Part shown: piece after piece, positions 7,333 through 17,702 of the stretch
How the letters are laid out: each line of letters begins with the position of its first letter
Position numbering within the stretch: position 1 is the stretch's first letter
Origin: Myxococcales bacterium UBA1660
GTDB lineage: Bacteria > Myxococcota_A > Polyangia > Polyangiales > Houyiibacteriaceae
Assembly (NCBI GenBank): GCA_002320815.1
Contig: DCLA01000072.1
Span: 65,319-129,318, forward strand
Direction: 5' to 3'
Length of the DNA stretch: 64,000 nt
Position numbers and translations under genes: made by a program
The notes under the pieces: model-generated
Database searches by the model: none
What the model was told of the DNA's origin: nothing
The model's input: the letters and a program-made list of their open reading frames with translations, nothing else

Positions 7333-9255
7333 ATGGCGAGCTTCTATGACGACAACGAAGACCTCCGCTGGTACGTGGACACGGGGATCGACTGGGCCCC
7401 GCTCATCGAGCTCACCGAGCGCCGCTTCGCCGACGCCGACGGCCCCCAGGACGCCGCGGAGGCGCTCGAGCTCTACCGCGACGTGCTCCAGATGATCGGC
7501 GAGTTCGTCCCCGCGGAGATCGCGCCCCACGGCGCGGCGATCGACCGCGAAGGCGTCGAGCTCGTCGACGGCGAGGTGGTCTTCCCGCCGCGCCTCCAGA
7601 AGATCTTCGACCAGATCCGCGACCTCGAGCTCCACGGCCTCTGCGTTCCCCGCGAGCTCGGCGGGACCAACGCGCCGATGCTCCTCTACTTCCTGGTGTC
7701 CGAGATGATCGGCCGCGCCGACGTGTCGGTGATGGCCCACCACGGGTTCCACGGCGGCATGGCGATGGCGGCGCTGATCTTCTCCATCCGCGAGGGGACC
7801 ACCACCATCGATCCCGAGACCGGGCGGATCACCGAGACCCGCTTCCGGCAGATGATCGACGAGATCGTCCGCGGCGAGGCCTGGGGCTGCATGGACATCA
7901 CCGAGCCCGACGCCGGCTCGGACATGGCCGCGCTCCGCGCCACCGCCGAGCAGGACGAGGACGGCAACTGGTTCGTCACCGGCGAGAAGATCTTCATCAC
8001 CAGCGGCCACGGAAAGTGGCACTTCGTCATCGCCCGCACCGAGGACGCCGACGATCCCGAGGACCCGATGGCCGGCCTCGCCGGGCTCTCCTTCTTCCTG
8101 GTGCCCACCTACCACGAGGAGAACGGCGAGCGGACCCGGGTGGTCGAGCTCACCCGCGTGGAAGAGAAGATGGGTCACCACGGCTCGGCCACCTGCGGCC
8201 TGCTCTTCGACCGGGCTCCGGCGCAGCTCATCGGCCAGCGCGGCGAGGGCTTCAAGCACATGCTGACCCTGATGAACAACGCCCGGGTCGGGGTGGGCTT
8301 CGAGTGCCTGGGCTTGGCCGAAGCAGCCTGGCGCGCGGCCAAGGCCTACGCCGCCGAGCGCGGCTCGATGGGCAAGACCATCGACCGCCACGAGATGATC
8401 GCCGACATGCTCGACGAGATGGAGGCGGACATCGTCGCCATGCGCGCCCTGGCGGTCACCGCCGGGTACTCGGAAGAGATCGCGCAGAAGCTCCTCCTGG
8501 CCCTGGACCACACCGGGAACTTCACCGCCGAGGAGCGCGCCGCTGCCGAGCGCGAGATGAAGAAGCGCCAGCGCATCGCGCGTCGCCTGACGCCGCTGCT
8601 GAAGTACTGGGGCGCGGAGAAAGCGGTGGAGATCACCCGCCGCGCCATCCAGATCCACGGCGGCAACGGCTACATCGACGAGTACGGCGTCGAGAAGCTG
8701 ATGCGCGACGCGATGGTGATGCCCATCTACGAGGGCACCAGCCAGATCCAGGCGCTGATGGCGATGAAGGACACCCTGGGCGCCATCCTCAAGAACCCGC
8801 GCCGCTTCGTGCAGAAGTCGGCCCAGGCGCGCTGGCTGGCCATCAGCGGCCGCGACCCGCTGGAGCGCCGCGTGGCCAAGCTGCAGGCGCTCTCCTACGG
8901 CGTGCAGCAGCAGCTCGTGATGCGCACCGCGGGCGACAAGGTGAAGGGGCTCCAGGGCAAGCCGCTCACCGAGTGGCCGGACCGCTTCCTGAAGCAGTGG
9001 AACCCCAAGCGCGACTTCGCCTTCGCGATGCTCCACGCCGAGCGCCTGATCCGCATCCTCACCGACGTGGCCGTGGCCGAGCTCCTCTGGCGCCAGGCCC
9101 GGGACCACGAGGAGCGTCGCCCGCTCCTCGAGCGGCACCTGGAGCGGGCGGAGGTGCGCTGCGCGAACCTGGAGCGGGAGATCCTCCAGACCGGCGACCG
9201 GCTCCTGGCGAAGCTGGGCCGCATCCCCGCCCCGGTAGCCGAAGCCGCCGAGTGA
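7333..9255 (+). CDS. Acyl-CoA dehydrogenase, long form
   Basis: A 640-residue FAD enzyme that introduces the alpha-beta double bond in acyl-CoA. The signature TEPDAGSDM is at residues 190-198, the FAD/substrate segment WFVTGEKIFITSG at 213-225, and the catalytic base is the Glu of YEGTS (Glu467). The C-terminal extra domain of about 100 residues and overall length match the DmdC/long acyl-CoA dehydrogenase group (about 600 residues) better than the 380-residue short form. ATG 7333 begins a frame starting MASFYDDNED; the frame stays open far upstream but that part overlaps the regulator and is only a shadow. Substrate chain length cannot be told. Confidence 0.9.
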   Translation: MASFYDDNEDLRWYVDTGIDWAPLIELTERRFADADGPQDAAEALELYRDVLQMIGEFVPAEIAPHGAAIDREGVELVDGEVVFPPRLQKIFDQIRDLELHGLCVPRELGGTNAPMLLYFLVSEMIGRADVSVMAHHGFHGGMAMAALIFSIREGTTTIDPETGRITETRFRQMIDEIVRGEAWGCMDITEPDAGSDMAALRATAEQDEDGNWFVTGEKIFITSGHGKWHFVIARTEDADDPEDPMAGLAGLSFFLVPTYHEENGERTRVVELTRVEEKMGHHGSATCGLLFDRAPAQLIGQRGEGFKHMLTLMNNARVGVGFECLGLAEAAWRAAKAYAAERGSMGKTIDRHEMIADMLDEMEADIVAMRALAVTAGYSEEIAQKLLLALDHTGNFTAEERAAAEREMKKRQRIARRLTPLLKYWGAEKAVEITRRAIQIHGGNGYIDEYGVEKLMRDAMVMPIYEGTSQIQALMAMKDTLGAILKNPRRFVQKSAQARWLAISGRDPLERRVAKLQALSYGVQQQLVMRTAGDKVKGLQGKPLTEWPDRFLKQWNPKRDFAFAMLHAERLIRILTDVAVAELLWRQARDHEERRPLLERHLERAEVRCANLEREILQTGDRLLAKLGRIPAPVAEAAE

Positions 9256-9388
9256 TCGAACCGACCCCGTGGGGGGCCGCTCGTTCCCTCCCCCGAGCGC
9301 ACCACGGCACTCTCCGCGCGGCCCGTCCGTCCTCCCCCGGGCGGGCCGCCGCGGACCTTTTCTCTGCGGCGTACTACGCTGCTCGGCG

Positions 9389-9949
9389 ATGTACGCCGGC
9401 CACCTCGACTTCGCGCATCCGCTGATCCGCACCCTCGACGACGCGCTGCCGCCCGCGCTCTGCGCGGCCTACGTGGCGCGCATCGAAGACGCGGCGGAGC
9501 CCGAGCAGGCGCCCATCGTGGGCAAGGACCTGCGGCCCGCCATCGAGCTGGAGACGCGCAACAACACGCGCGTCATGTGGGACGACCCCGCCGAGGCGGA
9601 GAGCCTCTTGGCTCGGGTGCGCGACCACGTGCCGGCGACCTTCCACGAGCAGCGGCTCCATGGCGCCAACCCGCGGCTGCGGCTCTACCGCTACGCACCC
9701 GGGCAGAAGCACGGCGTGCACTGGGACACCGAGGTGGAGCTCCCCGGCGGGGTGCGCAGTCGGATGACCCTGGTGTTCTATCTGGACCACGACTTCGAGG
9801 GCGGTCAGACGGATTTCCCGGAGCTCGGCGAACGCATCGAGCCGCGCGCCGGCCGGGCGCTCGTCTTCCAGCACCGGGTGCTCCACTCGGCGATGCCGGT
9901 CACCCGCGGCGTGAAGCACGTGCTGCGAACCGACATCCTCTACCGCTGA
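9389..9949 (+). CDS. 2-oxoglutarate/Fe(II) oxygenase, prolyl-hydroxylase-like
   Basis: A 186-residue non-haem iron oxygenase. The iron ligands are visible as H111-x-D113 (HWDTE) and a distal His, best H166 (HRVLHSAMPV), with Arg173 seven residues later as the probable 2-oxoglutarate anchor; the order and spacing fit the prolyl 4-hydroxylase/PKHD-type fold. FYLDHDFEGGQTDFPE is the typical strand before the distal His. Substrate unknown; relatives hydroxylate protein side chains or small molecules. ATG 9389 is preferred because the upstream 40 codons of the open frame are low-complexity. The gene is alone, 130 bp after the dehydrogenase and convergent with the TesB gene. Confidence 0.82.
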   Translation: MYAGHLDFAHPLIRTLDDALPPALCAAYVARIEDAAEPEQAPIVGKDLRPAIELETRNNTRVMWDDPAEAESLLARVRDHVPATFHEQRLHGANPRLRLYRYAPGQKHGVHWDTEVELPGGVRSRMTLVFYLDHDFEGGQTDFPELGERIEPRAGRALVFQHRVLHSAMPVTRGVKHVLRTDILYR

Positions 9950-10041
9950 CCCTCTACCGCTGAGCCGCTACGGCCGAGCGCCGCTCGCTCGGCCGGCGTG
10001 GATGTCGGCGGTGCCGGCCCCGAACGGCTCGCGCGCTCGCG

Positions 10042-10962
10042 CTACTTCCCGCGCTTGCGGTGGTCGCGGATGAGCCCCTCCTGCATCGTCGAGGCGACCA
10101 GGACTCCGTTTCGGGTGAACCACCGGCCCTGGCTCAGACCGCGGGCGCCCTGCGCCGAGGGCGCCTCCAGGTCGTAGAGGAGCCAGTCGTCGAAGCGGAA
10201 GGGGCGGTGGAACCACATCGCGTGGTCCAGGCTGGCGACCTGCATCCCCGGGTTCAGCCAGGTCACTCCGTGGGGCAGGAGCGTGGTGCCCAGGAGGTGG
10301 AAGTCCGAGGCGTAGGCCAGGAGGTACTGGTGGATCGAACCGTCGCCGGGCACCGGGCCGTTGGCGCGGAACCAGACCTGCTTGGCCGGCTGGTCGACCT
10401 TGGGGTTCATGGGATCGACCGGCGCCACCGGGCGCACCTCGATGGGTCGCTCGGCGACCACGCGCTCGCGCAGGGCGGCGGGGAAGCTCTCGCGCACCTT
10501 CTCCGGCAGCCGGGCGAGGTAGCGCTCCCCCAGCTCCCGCTCGCCCATGAGCTCGTCGGGGTCGGGGACCTCGGGCATCGTCGGCTGCTGGTGATCGAAG
10601 CCGTCCTCGAGGATCTGGAACGAGGCCGCGAGGTTGAAGATGGCCTTCCCGTTCTGCACCGCGACCACCCGGCGGGTGGTGAAGCTGTTGCCGTCCCGGA
10701 TGGGGTCCACCATGTAGACGATGGGTTCCTTGGCGTCGCCGGGGCGCAGGAAGTAGCCGTGGAGGGAGTGCACGCTGCGCCCCTCGGGAACGGTCTGCTC
10801 CGCGGCCGACAGGGCCTGACCGACGACCTGGCCTCCGAAGACCCGGCCCCAGCCGAGGTCCTGGCTCTGGCCGCGGAAGATGTTCTCCTCGATGCGCTCG
10901 AGGCGGAGGATGTCGATCAGCTCGCGGATGAGCGAGCCGGGCGCGGGGGAAGCATCGGTCAT
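10042..10962 (-). CDS. tesB: Acyl-CoA thioesterase II (TesB family)
   Basis: A 306-residue double-hotdog thioesterase that hydrolyses medium/long acyl-CoA to free acid and CoA in the cytoplasm. Family features seen: GRVFGGQVVGQAL near residue 42, LHGYFLRPGD near 74, YASDFHLLGTTLLPHG (with the catalytic-region Asp), SLDHAMWFHRPFR, and the ending QGRWFTRNGVLVASTMQEGL with the conserved Gln. The length equals the usual 285-310. ATG 10962 gives MTDASPAPG and is divergent from the DUF4202 gene with 69 bp between starts. Residues upstream of this ATG are out of family. Confidence 0.92.
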   Translation of the reverse strand: MTDASPAPGSLIRELIDILRLERIEENIFRGQSQDLGWGRVFGGQVVGQALSAAEQTVPEGRSVHSLHGYFLRPGDAKEPIVYMVDPIRDGNSFTTRRVVAVQNGKAIFNLAASFQILEDGFDHQQPTMPEVPDPDELMGERELGERYLARLPEKVRESFPAALRERVVAERPIEVRPVAPVDPMNPKVDQPAKQVWFRANGPVPGDGSIHQYLLAYASDFHLLGTTLLPHGVTWLNPGMQVASLDHAMWFHRPFRFDDWLLYDLEAPSAQGARGLSQGRWFTRNGVLVASTMQEGLIRDHRKRGK

Positions 10963-11031
10963 GGTCGATCCTGACGTGCACCGAGATGCGCCGTGACGCC
11001 ACCGTTTCCCGGCCGATGCTATCGTCTCGCT

Positions 11032-11616
11032 ATGACCGACCGTCTGACCCGGGCCCACGAGCGCTTCGACGCGATGAACGAAGAGGACCCCCACTTGGAG
11101 GTGGTCAACGGCGCCGAGGTCCCCAAGGAGCTGGTCTACGGTCGCCGGATGTCCAGCCGCCAGGAGCGCTTCGCGCCCGACGCCCCGGAGACGGTGAAGC
11201 TCGCCGTCCGGGCCCAGCACCTCCGGCGCTGGACCCTGCCGCGCTCCGACTTCCCGATGGACCGCGCGGGCTACCTCACCTGGCGGACCCGCTGCGCGAA
11301 GATGCACGCCGACCTGGCCGCGGAGGTCCTCGGCGAGGTCGGGTACGACGAGGACACCGTCGCCCGGGTCCGCAAGCTCCTGACCAAGCGCGGGCTCAAG
11401 TCGGACCCCGAAGTGCAGATGCTCGAGGACGTCGCCTGCCTGGTCTTCCTGGAGCACTACGCCGCCGACTTCGCCGGTCAGCACGAGCACGCCAAGGTCA
11501 TCGACATCGTGCAGAAGACCTGGGCCAAGATGAGCGACGCCGGCCACGCGGCCGCGCTCGAGCTGCCCCTCGACCCCGGCGTGAAGGCCGTCGTCGAAGA
11601 AGCCCTCGGCGGCTGA
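11032..11616 (+). CDS. DUF4202 family protein
   Basis: A 194-residue soluble protein of the conserved DUF4202 family, function unknown. Typical stretches are RFDAMNEEDPH, VPKELVYGRRMS, RAQHLRRWTLPRSDFPMDRA and LEDVACLVFLEHY; the conserved His, Arg, Asp and Glu residues suggest a helical metal-dependent (HD-like) fold, an inference. ATG 11032 matches the family start; an in-frame ATG 13 codons upstream is within a poorly conserved leader. The sequence just before (GATGCTATCGTCTCGC) resembles a -10 region. It diverges from tesB. Confidence 0.85.
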   Translation: MTDRLTRAHERFDAMNEEDPHLEVVNGAEVPKELVYGRRMSSRQERFAPDAPETVKLAVRAQHLRRWTLPRSDFPMDRAGYLTWRTRCAKMHADLAAEVLGEVGYDEDTVARVRKLLTKRGLKSDPEVQMLEDVACLVFLEHYAADFAGQHEHAKVIDIVQKTWAKMSDAGHAAALELPLDPGVKAVVEEALGG

Positions 11617-11656
11617 GCGCGTGACGAGCCCTTCGGCGCGCCCTGAAGGAAAGCGC

Positions 11657-11688
11657 AGGCCCCGGAGTCCTCGTGGACCCCGGGGCCT
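11657..11688. terminator. Strong bidirectional hairpin
   Basis: AGGCCCCGG pairs with CCGGGGCCT and the inner GTCC-TCGT-GGAC continues the stem, giving about 14 pairs with a 4-base loop. It lies between convergent ends of the DUF4202 gene and the EF-Tu relic, where a shared terminator is expected. Confidence 0.7.
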
Positions 11689-11697
11689 ACACCGGTC

Positions 11698-12794
<1,097 letters not shown>

Positions 12795-12926
12795 TCAGCG
12801 TCGATACGTCGGGGACTCGGCTGCGCGGAGACGGACGAGGGCTGACACCGAGGTGGTGCAGCGCAGTTCGTCTCGTGTGCGCAGGCGGGTCATCGCGGGC
12901 TCAGGTGCGTCCGCGGGGCCGGGTCG

Positions 12927-13376
12927 TCAACCCCCGCGGTGTTCGGGCGGCGGGATCGAGTAGGTGACCGAGGCGTTGGCCACCAGTACGTCGTCGGCGA
13001 AGAGCTCGACGGCGGTGACCGCGAGGCGCTTGCCCAGCTTGAGCATCCGGGCCTCGGCCTCGATGCGGCCGAGCTCGGGCTTGCGGAAGAAGTCGATGTG
13101 CAGGTTGGTGGTCACCGTCAGCGCCACCGGGCCGATGAGGCTCAGGATGCAGAAGTAGGCCGCGGTGTCCGCCAGGGTCATCAGGGTGGGGCCGCTGACG
13201 GTGTTGCCCGGCCGTAGGTGCATCTCGCCGGGTTCCTGCAGGCGGATCCGGCAGCGACCCTCGCCGACGCGCAGGGTGCGCGAGAAGCCGTGGGCCGCCG
13301 GGAAGTGATCGCGCACGAAGCCGTCGATGGCCTCGGGCGTCATCACGTGTTCGTAGGTCTCCGATCGTTCAGCCAC
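12927..13376 (-). CDS. PaaI-type hotdog thioesterase
   Basis: A 149-residue single hotdog-fold thioesterase. The family core HLRPGNTVSGPTLMTLADTA (residues about 53-72) has the Gly-x-x-Asp-type active-site helix, followed by VTTNLHIDFFRKP and the paired strands RIEAEARMLKLGKRLAVTAVEL. It likely cleaves aryl- or acyl-CoA esters; substrate unknown. The start ATG (13376) overlaps the stop of the OPT transporter gene by 8 bp, so its translation is probably coupled to the transporter, and the two form an operon. Confidence 0.88.
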   Translation of the reverse strand: MAERSETYEHVMTPEAIDGFVRDHFPAAHGFSRTLRVGEGRCRIRLQEPGEMHLRPGNTVSGPTLMTLADTAAYFCILSLIGPVALTVTTNLHIDFFRKPELGRIEAEARMLKLGKRLAVTAVELFADDVLVANASVTYSIPPPEHRGG

Positions 13377-15255
13377 CGGCCATCCCCTTCAAGGTGTCCC
13401 AGATGGCGATGCCCACGCCGACCAGGGACTCGCCGGCGATGATGCCCGAGGCGATGACCACGATGAAGGCCCGGGCCCACTTGCGATCGATCCGGTGCCC
13501 GATGACCGAGAGCACGCCGCCGAGGAACATGCTCACCGCGTAGTAGGCGGGGATGACCAGCGCGAGGCCCATGGCGCCGGGGCTGGGGACCCACTTGCGC
13601 GCGTCTTCGCTGAGCACTTTCTCGAGCACCGCGAGGACGACCCCGGCGATGCCGCCGATGGCCATCGCCTGGGGGGCCATCGCGGGCATGGCTTCCAGGC
13701 CGTCGCGGAAGAGCTCGGCCACGGTCTTCCAGGCGAGCACGGCGGGCGCCGCCCACTCCTCGGTGAGCAGCATGCTCTGGGGATCGGGGATGAGCAGGAG
13801 GTAGCCCCAGCTCCCGAGGGTCGCGCCGGCGACCACGCCGAAGGTCTGCGCGATGGCCTGCTGCCGCGGCGAGGCGCCGATGAGCAGGCCGCACTTCAGG
13901 TCGTGCAGGAGGTCGGCGGTCTGGCTGGCGGCGCCACCGGTGACGTTGGCGGCCATGAGGTTGCCGGCCACGTCCCCGGGGCTGGCCACGCCGAAAATGA
14001 GCTGGGTGACCTTGCCCATGGGACCCACCGGGGTGATGCCCGTCTCCCCGGAGACGCGGCCGGCCACGATGGCCAGGACGAAGGTGAGGAGCACCGCGCT
14101 CATCGCCAGCGCGATCCCGATGTCGAAGAAGAAGACCTGGCCCAGGGTGGCCAGGATCAGCACCGCGATCAGCGCGCCGATGAAGACCTGTCGGGGGACC
14201 TCGTGGGCCTGGGAGCCGTCGGCGGTGGCCGCGGCGCGGGTGCCTCGGAGGGCGGCGACCACCGAGCGCCAGCTGAAGGCGAAGGAGGTCAGCGCGGCGG
14301 TGACCATCATGGCGACGCCGGGCCAGAGCATCCACTTGTTGAGGGTGCCGAACCAGACCGCGTCGGGCTCGAAGGCGCCCGGCGCGGCCCAGCCGTTGTC
14401 CAGGGCCATGGGCGCCGCCCAGCCCCAGGCGATGACGGCGCCGAGGAGCATCGAGGCGCCCGCGCGGAAACCGATGATCGCACCCACGGCGACCATCAGC
14501 GGGGACCAGTCGAGCACGAAGCCCAGGTTGGGCAGGGTGTAGCTGGTGGCGCCCGCGCGGGCGGCGGCGCCGCTGGCGGCGAAGGAGCCCGGGAAGGCCA
14601 GCTTGGGTACCTTGGCGAAGTGGAGCAGCGCCTTGACGCCGCCGCCGAAGGCGGCGCCGGCGAGGAGGGCCTTCACGCGGGCCATGGCCTCGGAGCCCCG
14701 CGCGTACATCTGCTTGATGGTCTCCGCCGACGCGATGCCGCTGGGGAAGGGCAGCTTGTCCACCACGAGCATCTGGCGGCGGAGGCCGATGCCCACCACG
14801 ATGCCCACCAGCGAGACCGCCAGGGTCCACGCGGCGAGGATGGGCCAACCGAGCTGCTCGCCGGTCAGGATCGTCAGCGCGGGGATGGGCGCGACCAGGC
14901 CCGCCGAGCTGATGTTGGCGCCGGCGGAGGCCGCGGTCTGGTTGATGTTGTTCTCCAACATCCCATAGGGCCGGCCGCCCACCCGCTCGACGGTCTTGTA
15001 GAGACCGAAGCTGAGCAGCATGGCGGTGATCGACATGTTGAAGCCCCAGCCGATCTTCAACCCGCTGTAGATGTTGCAGAGCGAGAGGATGCCGCCGAGC
15101 ACCATGCCGGTGATCACCGCGCGCACGGTGAGCTGCGGGTCGGTCGTGTTGGGCGGGGGGAAGTCCGGCTCGGGGCGCGTCTCCGCGGAGGCGCCCTGCT
15201 CGGCGCTGGGGGCCACCGGGTCCGCGGCCGGGGGGACCTGCTGCTCGTCGCTCAT
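13369..15255 (-). CDS. OPT family transporter
   Basis: A 628-residue inner-membrane transporter of the oligopeptide transporter (OPT) superfamily. After a Pro/Ala-rich cytoplasmic leader of about 40 residues, the first helix region contains NIYSGLKIGWGFNMSI, and further family stretches include NNINQTAASAGANISSAG, LPFPSGIASAETIKQMYARG and GASPRQQAIAQTFG; around 15 helices can be drawn. OPT proteins import peptides or metal-chelate complexes by proton symport; the ligand is not predictable. ATG 15255 (MSDEQQ) is preferred over the longer open frame, which enters the neighbouring intergenic stretch. Downstream PaaI-type gene overlaps by 8 bp. Confidence 0.9.
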   Translation of the reverse strand: MSDEQQVPPAADPVAPSAEQGASAETRPEPDFPPPNTTDPQLTVRAVITGMVLGGILSLCNIYSGLKIGWGFNMSITAMLLSFGLYKTVERVGGRPYGMLENNINQTAASAGANISSAGLVAPIPALTILTGEQLGWPILAAWTLAVSLVGIVVGIGLRRQMLVVDKLPFPSGIASAETIKQMYARGSEAMARVKALLAGAAFGGGVKALLHFAKVPKLAFPGSFAASGAAARAGATSYTLPNLGFVLDWSPLMVAVGAIIGFRAGASMLLGAVIAWGWAAPMALDNGWAAPGAFEPDAVWFGTLNKWMLWPGVAMMVTAALTSFAFSWRSVVAALRGTRAAATADGSQAHEVPRQVFIGALIAVLILATLGQVFFFDIGIALAMSAVLLTFVLAIVAGRVSGETGITPVGPMGKVTQLIFGVASPGDVAGNLMAANVTGGAASQTADLLHDLKCGLLIGASPRQQAIAQTFGVVAGATLGSWGYLLLIPDPQSMLLTEEWAAPAVLAWKTVAELFRDGLEAMPAMAPQAMAIGGIAGVVLAVLEKVLSEDARKWVPSPGAMGLALVIPAYYAVSMFLGGVLSVIGHRIDRKWARAFIVVIASGIIAGESLVGVGIAIWDTLKGMAGG

Positions 15256-15302
15256 CCGGCGGAAACCACCACGATTGGGGAGCCGTGTAAAGACGGCGTC
15301 GT

Positions 15303-15614
15303 TCAGCCGCGCGGCGGATGAAAGCGCAGGGCCTCGAGGTCCAGGCGCCCCTTGGCGTCGAAGGCGACGCCCTCCCTCTCCAGCCGCCGCCGCTGGGTTT
15401 GGCGCCCGCTGGGGTCGGCGCGGTCCCGGGAGCAGGTGCCCTTGGCGTCCACCACCCGGTGCCAGGGCACGTCGTCGGGGCATTGGCTCATGGCCCAGCC
15501 GACGGCCTTGGGCGAGAGCGGCCGCTCGAGGCCCTTGGCGATCTGCCCATAGGTCATCACGCGCCCCGGGGGGATGGTGCGCACGATGGCGTAGACCGGC
15601 TCGAAGGCGCTCAT
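15303..15614 (-). CDS. Alkyltransferase-like (ATL) DNA repair protein
   Basis: A 103-residue protein equal to the DNA-binding domain of O6-methylguanine methyltransferase. The helix-turn-helix (TYGQIAKGL... AVGWAMSQ) is intact, but the active-site PCHRVV is PWHRVV here, with Trp51 in place of the methyl-accepting Cys. That substitution defines alkyltransferase-like proteins, which bind alkylated guanine without removing the alkyl group and hand the lesion to nucleotide excision repair. Length matches known ATLs. It sits 47 bp upstream of the OPT gene start on the same strand, and a lipoprotein gene precedes it. Confidence 0.88.
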   Translation of the reverse strand: MSAFEPVYAIVRTIPPGRVMTYGQIAKGLERPLSPKAVGWAMSQCPDDVPWHRVVDAKGTCSRDRADPSGRQTQRRRLEREGVAFDAKGRLDLEALRFHPPRG

Positions 15615-15639
15615 GGTGCGAGGGGTAGCGAAGGCGCGC

Positions 15640-16353
15640 TCAGGGGTCCAGGCGCGCGCAGCCCGCCCGGACCGCGGCGTCGACCTCGGCGACGGTGGTC
15701 ACCGAGGGCGCGAAGGTCGCACCGCCGAGGTCGCCGTAGACCGGGTCGCCGAGGGCCCAGACCTCCGCCTCGTCCCCCGAAGGCTCGGTCGTCCCGCGGG
15801 AGTCGAGGGCGGCCCGAGCGAGGAGCGCGCGGGCGGTGGCAGCGTCGATGCGGCCGCAGGCGTCGGCGGAGGGCTCGTCGCCGACGCGGCCGTCCGCGGT
15901 CACCCAGAGGGACCGACCATCGCCCGTGACGAGCACCCCGGAGGGCTCGGCCACCAGGCTGCACTCGGATCCCGCGGCGGCCGCGGCCAGCGCGTAGAGG
16001 CCGAGGGCCCGTTCCAGGGTGTCGTCACAGCGGATTGGGGAGACTCCCCGCTCCTCGGTCCAGTGGTCGATCGCGAACCCGAAGCAGTCCGTGGACTCGG
16101 GGGGCGTGGTCCACATGTGGCGCACCACGCCCCGGTATCGGTCGAGGAGCTCGTCGGTGGCTTCCCCGGCACATCCGTAGAGCGAGCCGCTCTCCACGAA
16201 GACGAAGCGCCGCGCGCCCGGGTCCACCTTCAGGCGCTGGGATCGCGGGCCCGCCAGGACACCCACCTCGTTCGCTTCGGGGAGGCTGGCGTGCTCCTGG
16301 TAGCAGCCCGCGACAACAGCGAGTCCGAGGGCCAGTCGAGGGAGCGCGCTCAT
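15640..16353 (-). CDS. Lipoprotein of unknown function
   Basis: A 237-residue predicted lipoprotein: MSALPRLALGLAVVAGC places the lipidated Cys at residue 17. The mature part has several cysteines (VDDTLERAL region, GSECSLVAEP, SADACGRID) likely paired as disulfides, and ends in ARLDP. It contains no family I recognise. Its stop is 25 bp before the ATL start on the same strand. It faces away from another lipoprotein gene at 16469, with about 115 bp between starts. Confidence 0.7.
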   Translation of the reverse strand: MSALPRLALGLAVVAGCYQEHASLPEANEVGVLAGPRSQRLKVDPGARRFVFVESGSLYGCAGEATDELLDRYRGVVRHMWTTPPESTDCFGFAIDHWTEERGVSPIRCDDTLERALGLYALAAAAAGSECSLVAEPSGVLVTGDGRSLWVTADGRVGDEPSADACGRIDAATARALLARAALDSRGTTEPSGDEAEVWALGDPVYGDLGGATFAPSVTTVAEVDAAVRAGCARLDP

Positions 16354-16468
16354 GGGGGGAGCATAGCGGAGCCCGTCGGGGCGGCCATCGGGGCGGAGCT
16401 CGCTGAGGTCTCCTTAACTCTGGCCGGCGAGTCTTGTGGGCGTTCGTTCCGTGCGCGAAGAGGGGGGC

Positions 16469-17632
16469 ATGCCGATTCGCTCGCTCGCCGCCTTCGTGCT
16501 GACCCCCTGGCTGCTCGCCGGCTGCGGGGACGACGGCGCCCTCTCGTCCCGAGATGCCGGGACCGGTGCCGATGCGGCCGCGTCCGATGCCGCCGTGTCC
16601 GATGCCGCCGCCACCGACGGAGGGCCCGCCAACGACGCCGGACCCGAGGCGCGGGCCGCCATCGTCTACGACTTCGCCGCGGGCGATACGATGGCGGATG
16701 TCCGCGAGGGCTTCGACTGGGCCGGCGACCGCACCGTCTCCACCGCGGACGGATCGACCGAGGCCGGCGCCGAGCTCGCGCACCGGGCCACCCCTGCGCC
16801 GAACGGCGACTCGAGCTCGGAGGTACGCTACTCCTTCCCGCCGACCCTCGAGCTCTACCAGCGGATCCGGCTGCAGGTGCCCCCCAACTTCGAGCACCGC
16901 ACCTCGCTACGCCTGGCGCTCGCGCCGGGCACCTCGGTCGCCGGCTGGGAGCTGGGCGACGTCATCGTCGGCGCGAACGGCGTGGCCCAGGGAACGCTGC
17001 TGGCCATCGCTTCCGACGAGTCGCGCATCTGGCTCGCGAACGCCGACGACCCGCGCATCGACCGCTCGTGGATCGGCACGGCCACCAACGAGACCCGCGG
17101 GGAGACCTTCGAGATCACCGACCGCGCTTCCGAGGGCAGCAACAACAAGCTCTGGGCGATCTGGATGGACGGCTACTCCGCGCGCGGCTGGGGCCCCACC
17201 GTCGTCTGGGAGTTCTGGCCGGACGGGGAGGGCGGCAGCAACCTCGCGGTCCACTGGTCCCGGGGCGAGCACAACGGCGCCGGCGGGCACCAGATGCACG
17301 CGCCCTTCTTCGTGGTCCCCGAGGACCGGGGGTCCTTCTTCGAGATCACCACCCGCCTGGTCGCCGCCACCGACCGCACCAGCGCGGACGGCGTCATCCA
17401 GCTCTGGGTGCGCAAGGAGGGCGAGGCGGAGCCCACCCTGCTCCACGACGTCCGCGACGCGAACATCGCGCCTCCGGTGGAAGAGCCGGAGAACGACACC
17501 CTGCCCCGGTCGTGGGCCAATGGGTACCTGCTGGGCTGGGCCAACTCCGGCTACACCGAGCGCACCGTCTTCCGCCTGTCCCGCTACGAGTACTGGGGCG
17601 CGGTGCGGCCCCCGGACCTCCCGGCCGACTGA
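16469..17632 (+). CDS. Secreted lipoprotein with Asp-Ala linker
   Basis: A 387-residue predicted lipoprotein. ATG 16469 is preceded by AGGGGGG and gives MPIRSLAAF followed by the lipobox LAGC; the upstream in-frame ATG would bury the signal peptide. The linker carries four near-repeats of ASDAA/SDAAATD, a style common in myxobacterial surface lipoproteins. The remaining 300 residues are beta-rich with many Trp and aromatic residues (EFWPDGEGGSNLAVHWSRGE) and look like a jelly-roll, as in polysaccharide lyases or glycan-binding proteins; I cannot prove the family. It is followed 70 bp later by a polysaccharide deacetylase gene, which supports a link to surface sugars. Confidence 0.75.
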   Translation: MPIRSLAAFVLTPWLLAGCGDDGALSSRDAGTGADAAASDAAVSDAAATDGGPANDAGPEARAAIVYDFAAGDTMADVREGFDWAGDRTVSTADGSTEAGAELAHRATPAPNGDSSSEVRYSFPPTLELYQRIRLQVPPNFEHRTSLRLALAPGTSVAGWELGDVIVGANGVAQGTLLAIASDESRIWLANADDPRIDRSWIGTATNETRGETFEITDRASEGSNNKLWAIWMDGYSARGWGPTVVWEFWPDGEGGSNLAVHWSRGEHNGAGGHQMHAPFFVVPEDRGSFFEITTRLVAATDRTSADGVIQLWVRKEGEAEPTLLHDVRDANIAPPVEEPENDTLPRSWANGYLLGWANSGYTERTVFRLSRYEYWGAVRPPDLPAD

Positions 17633-17702
17633 GCCCCGGGCCGCAGCTGCGCGCGACCCGGGCGTTTGCGGGCGGGGCGGGTGACCCCAAGAATGGGGAG
17701 CG

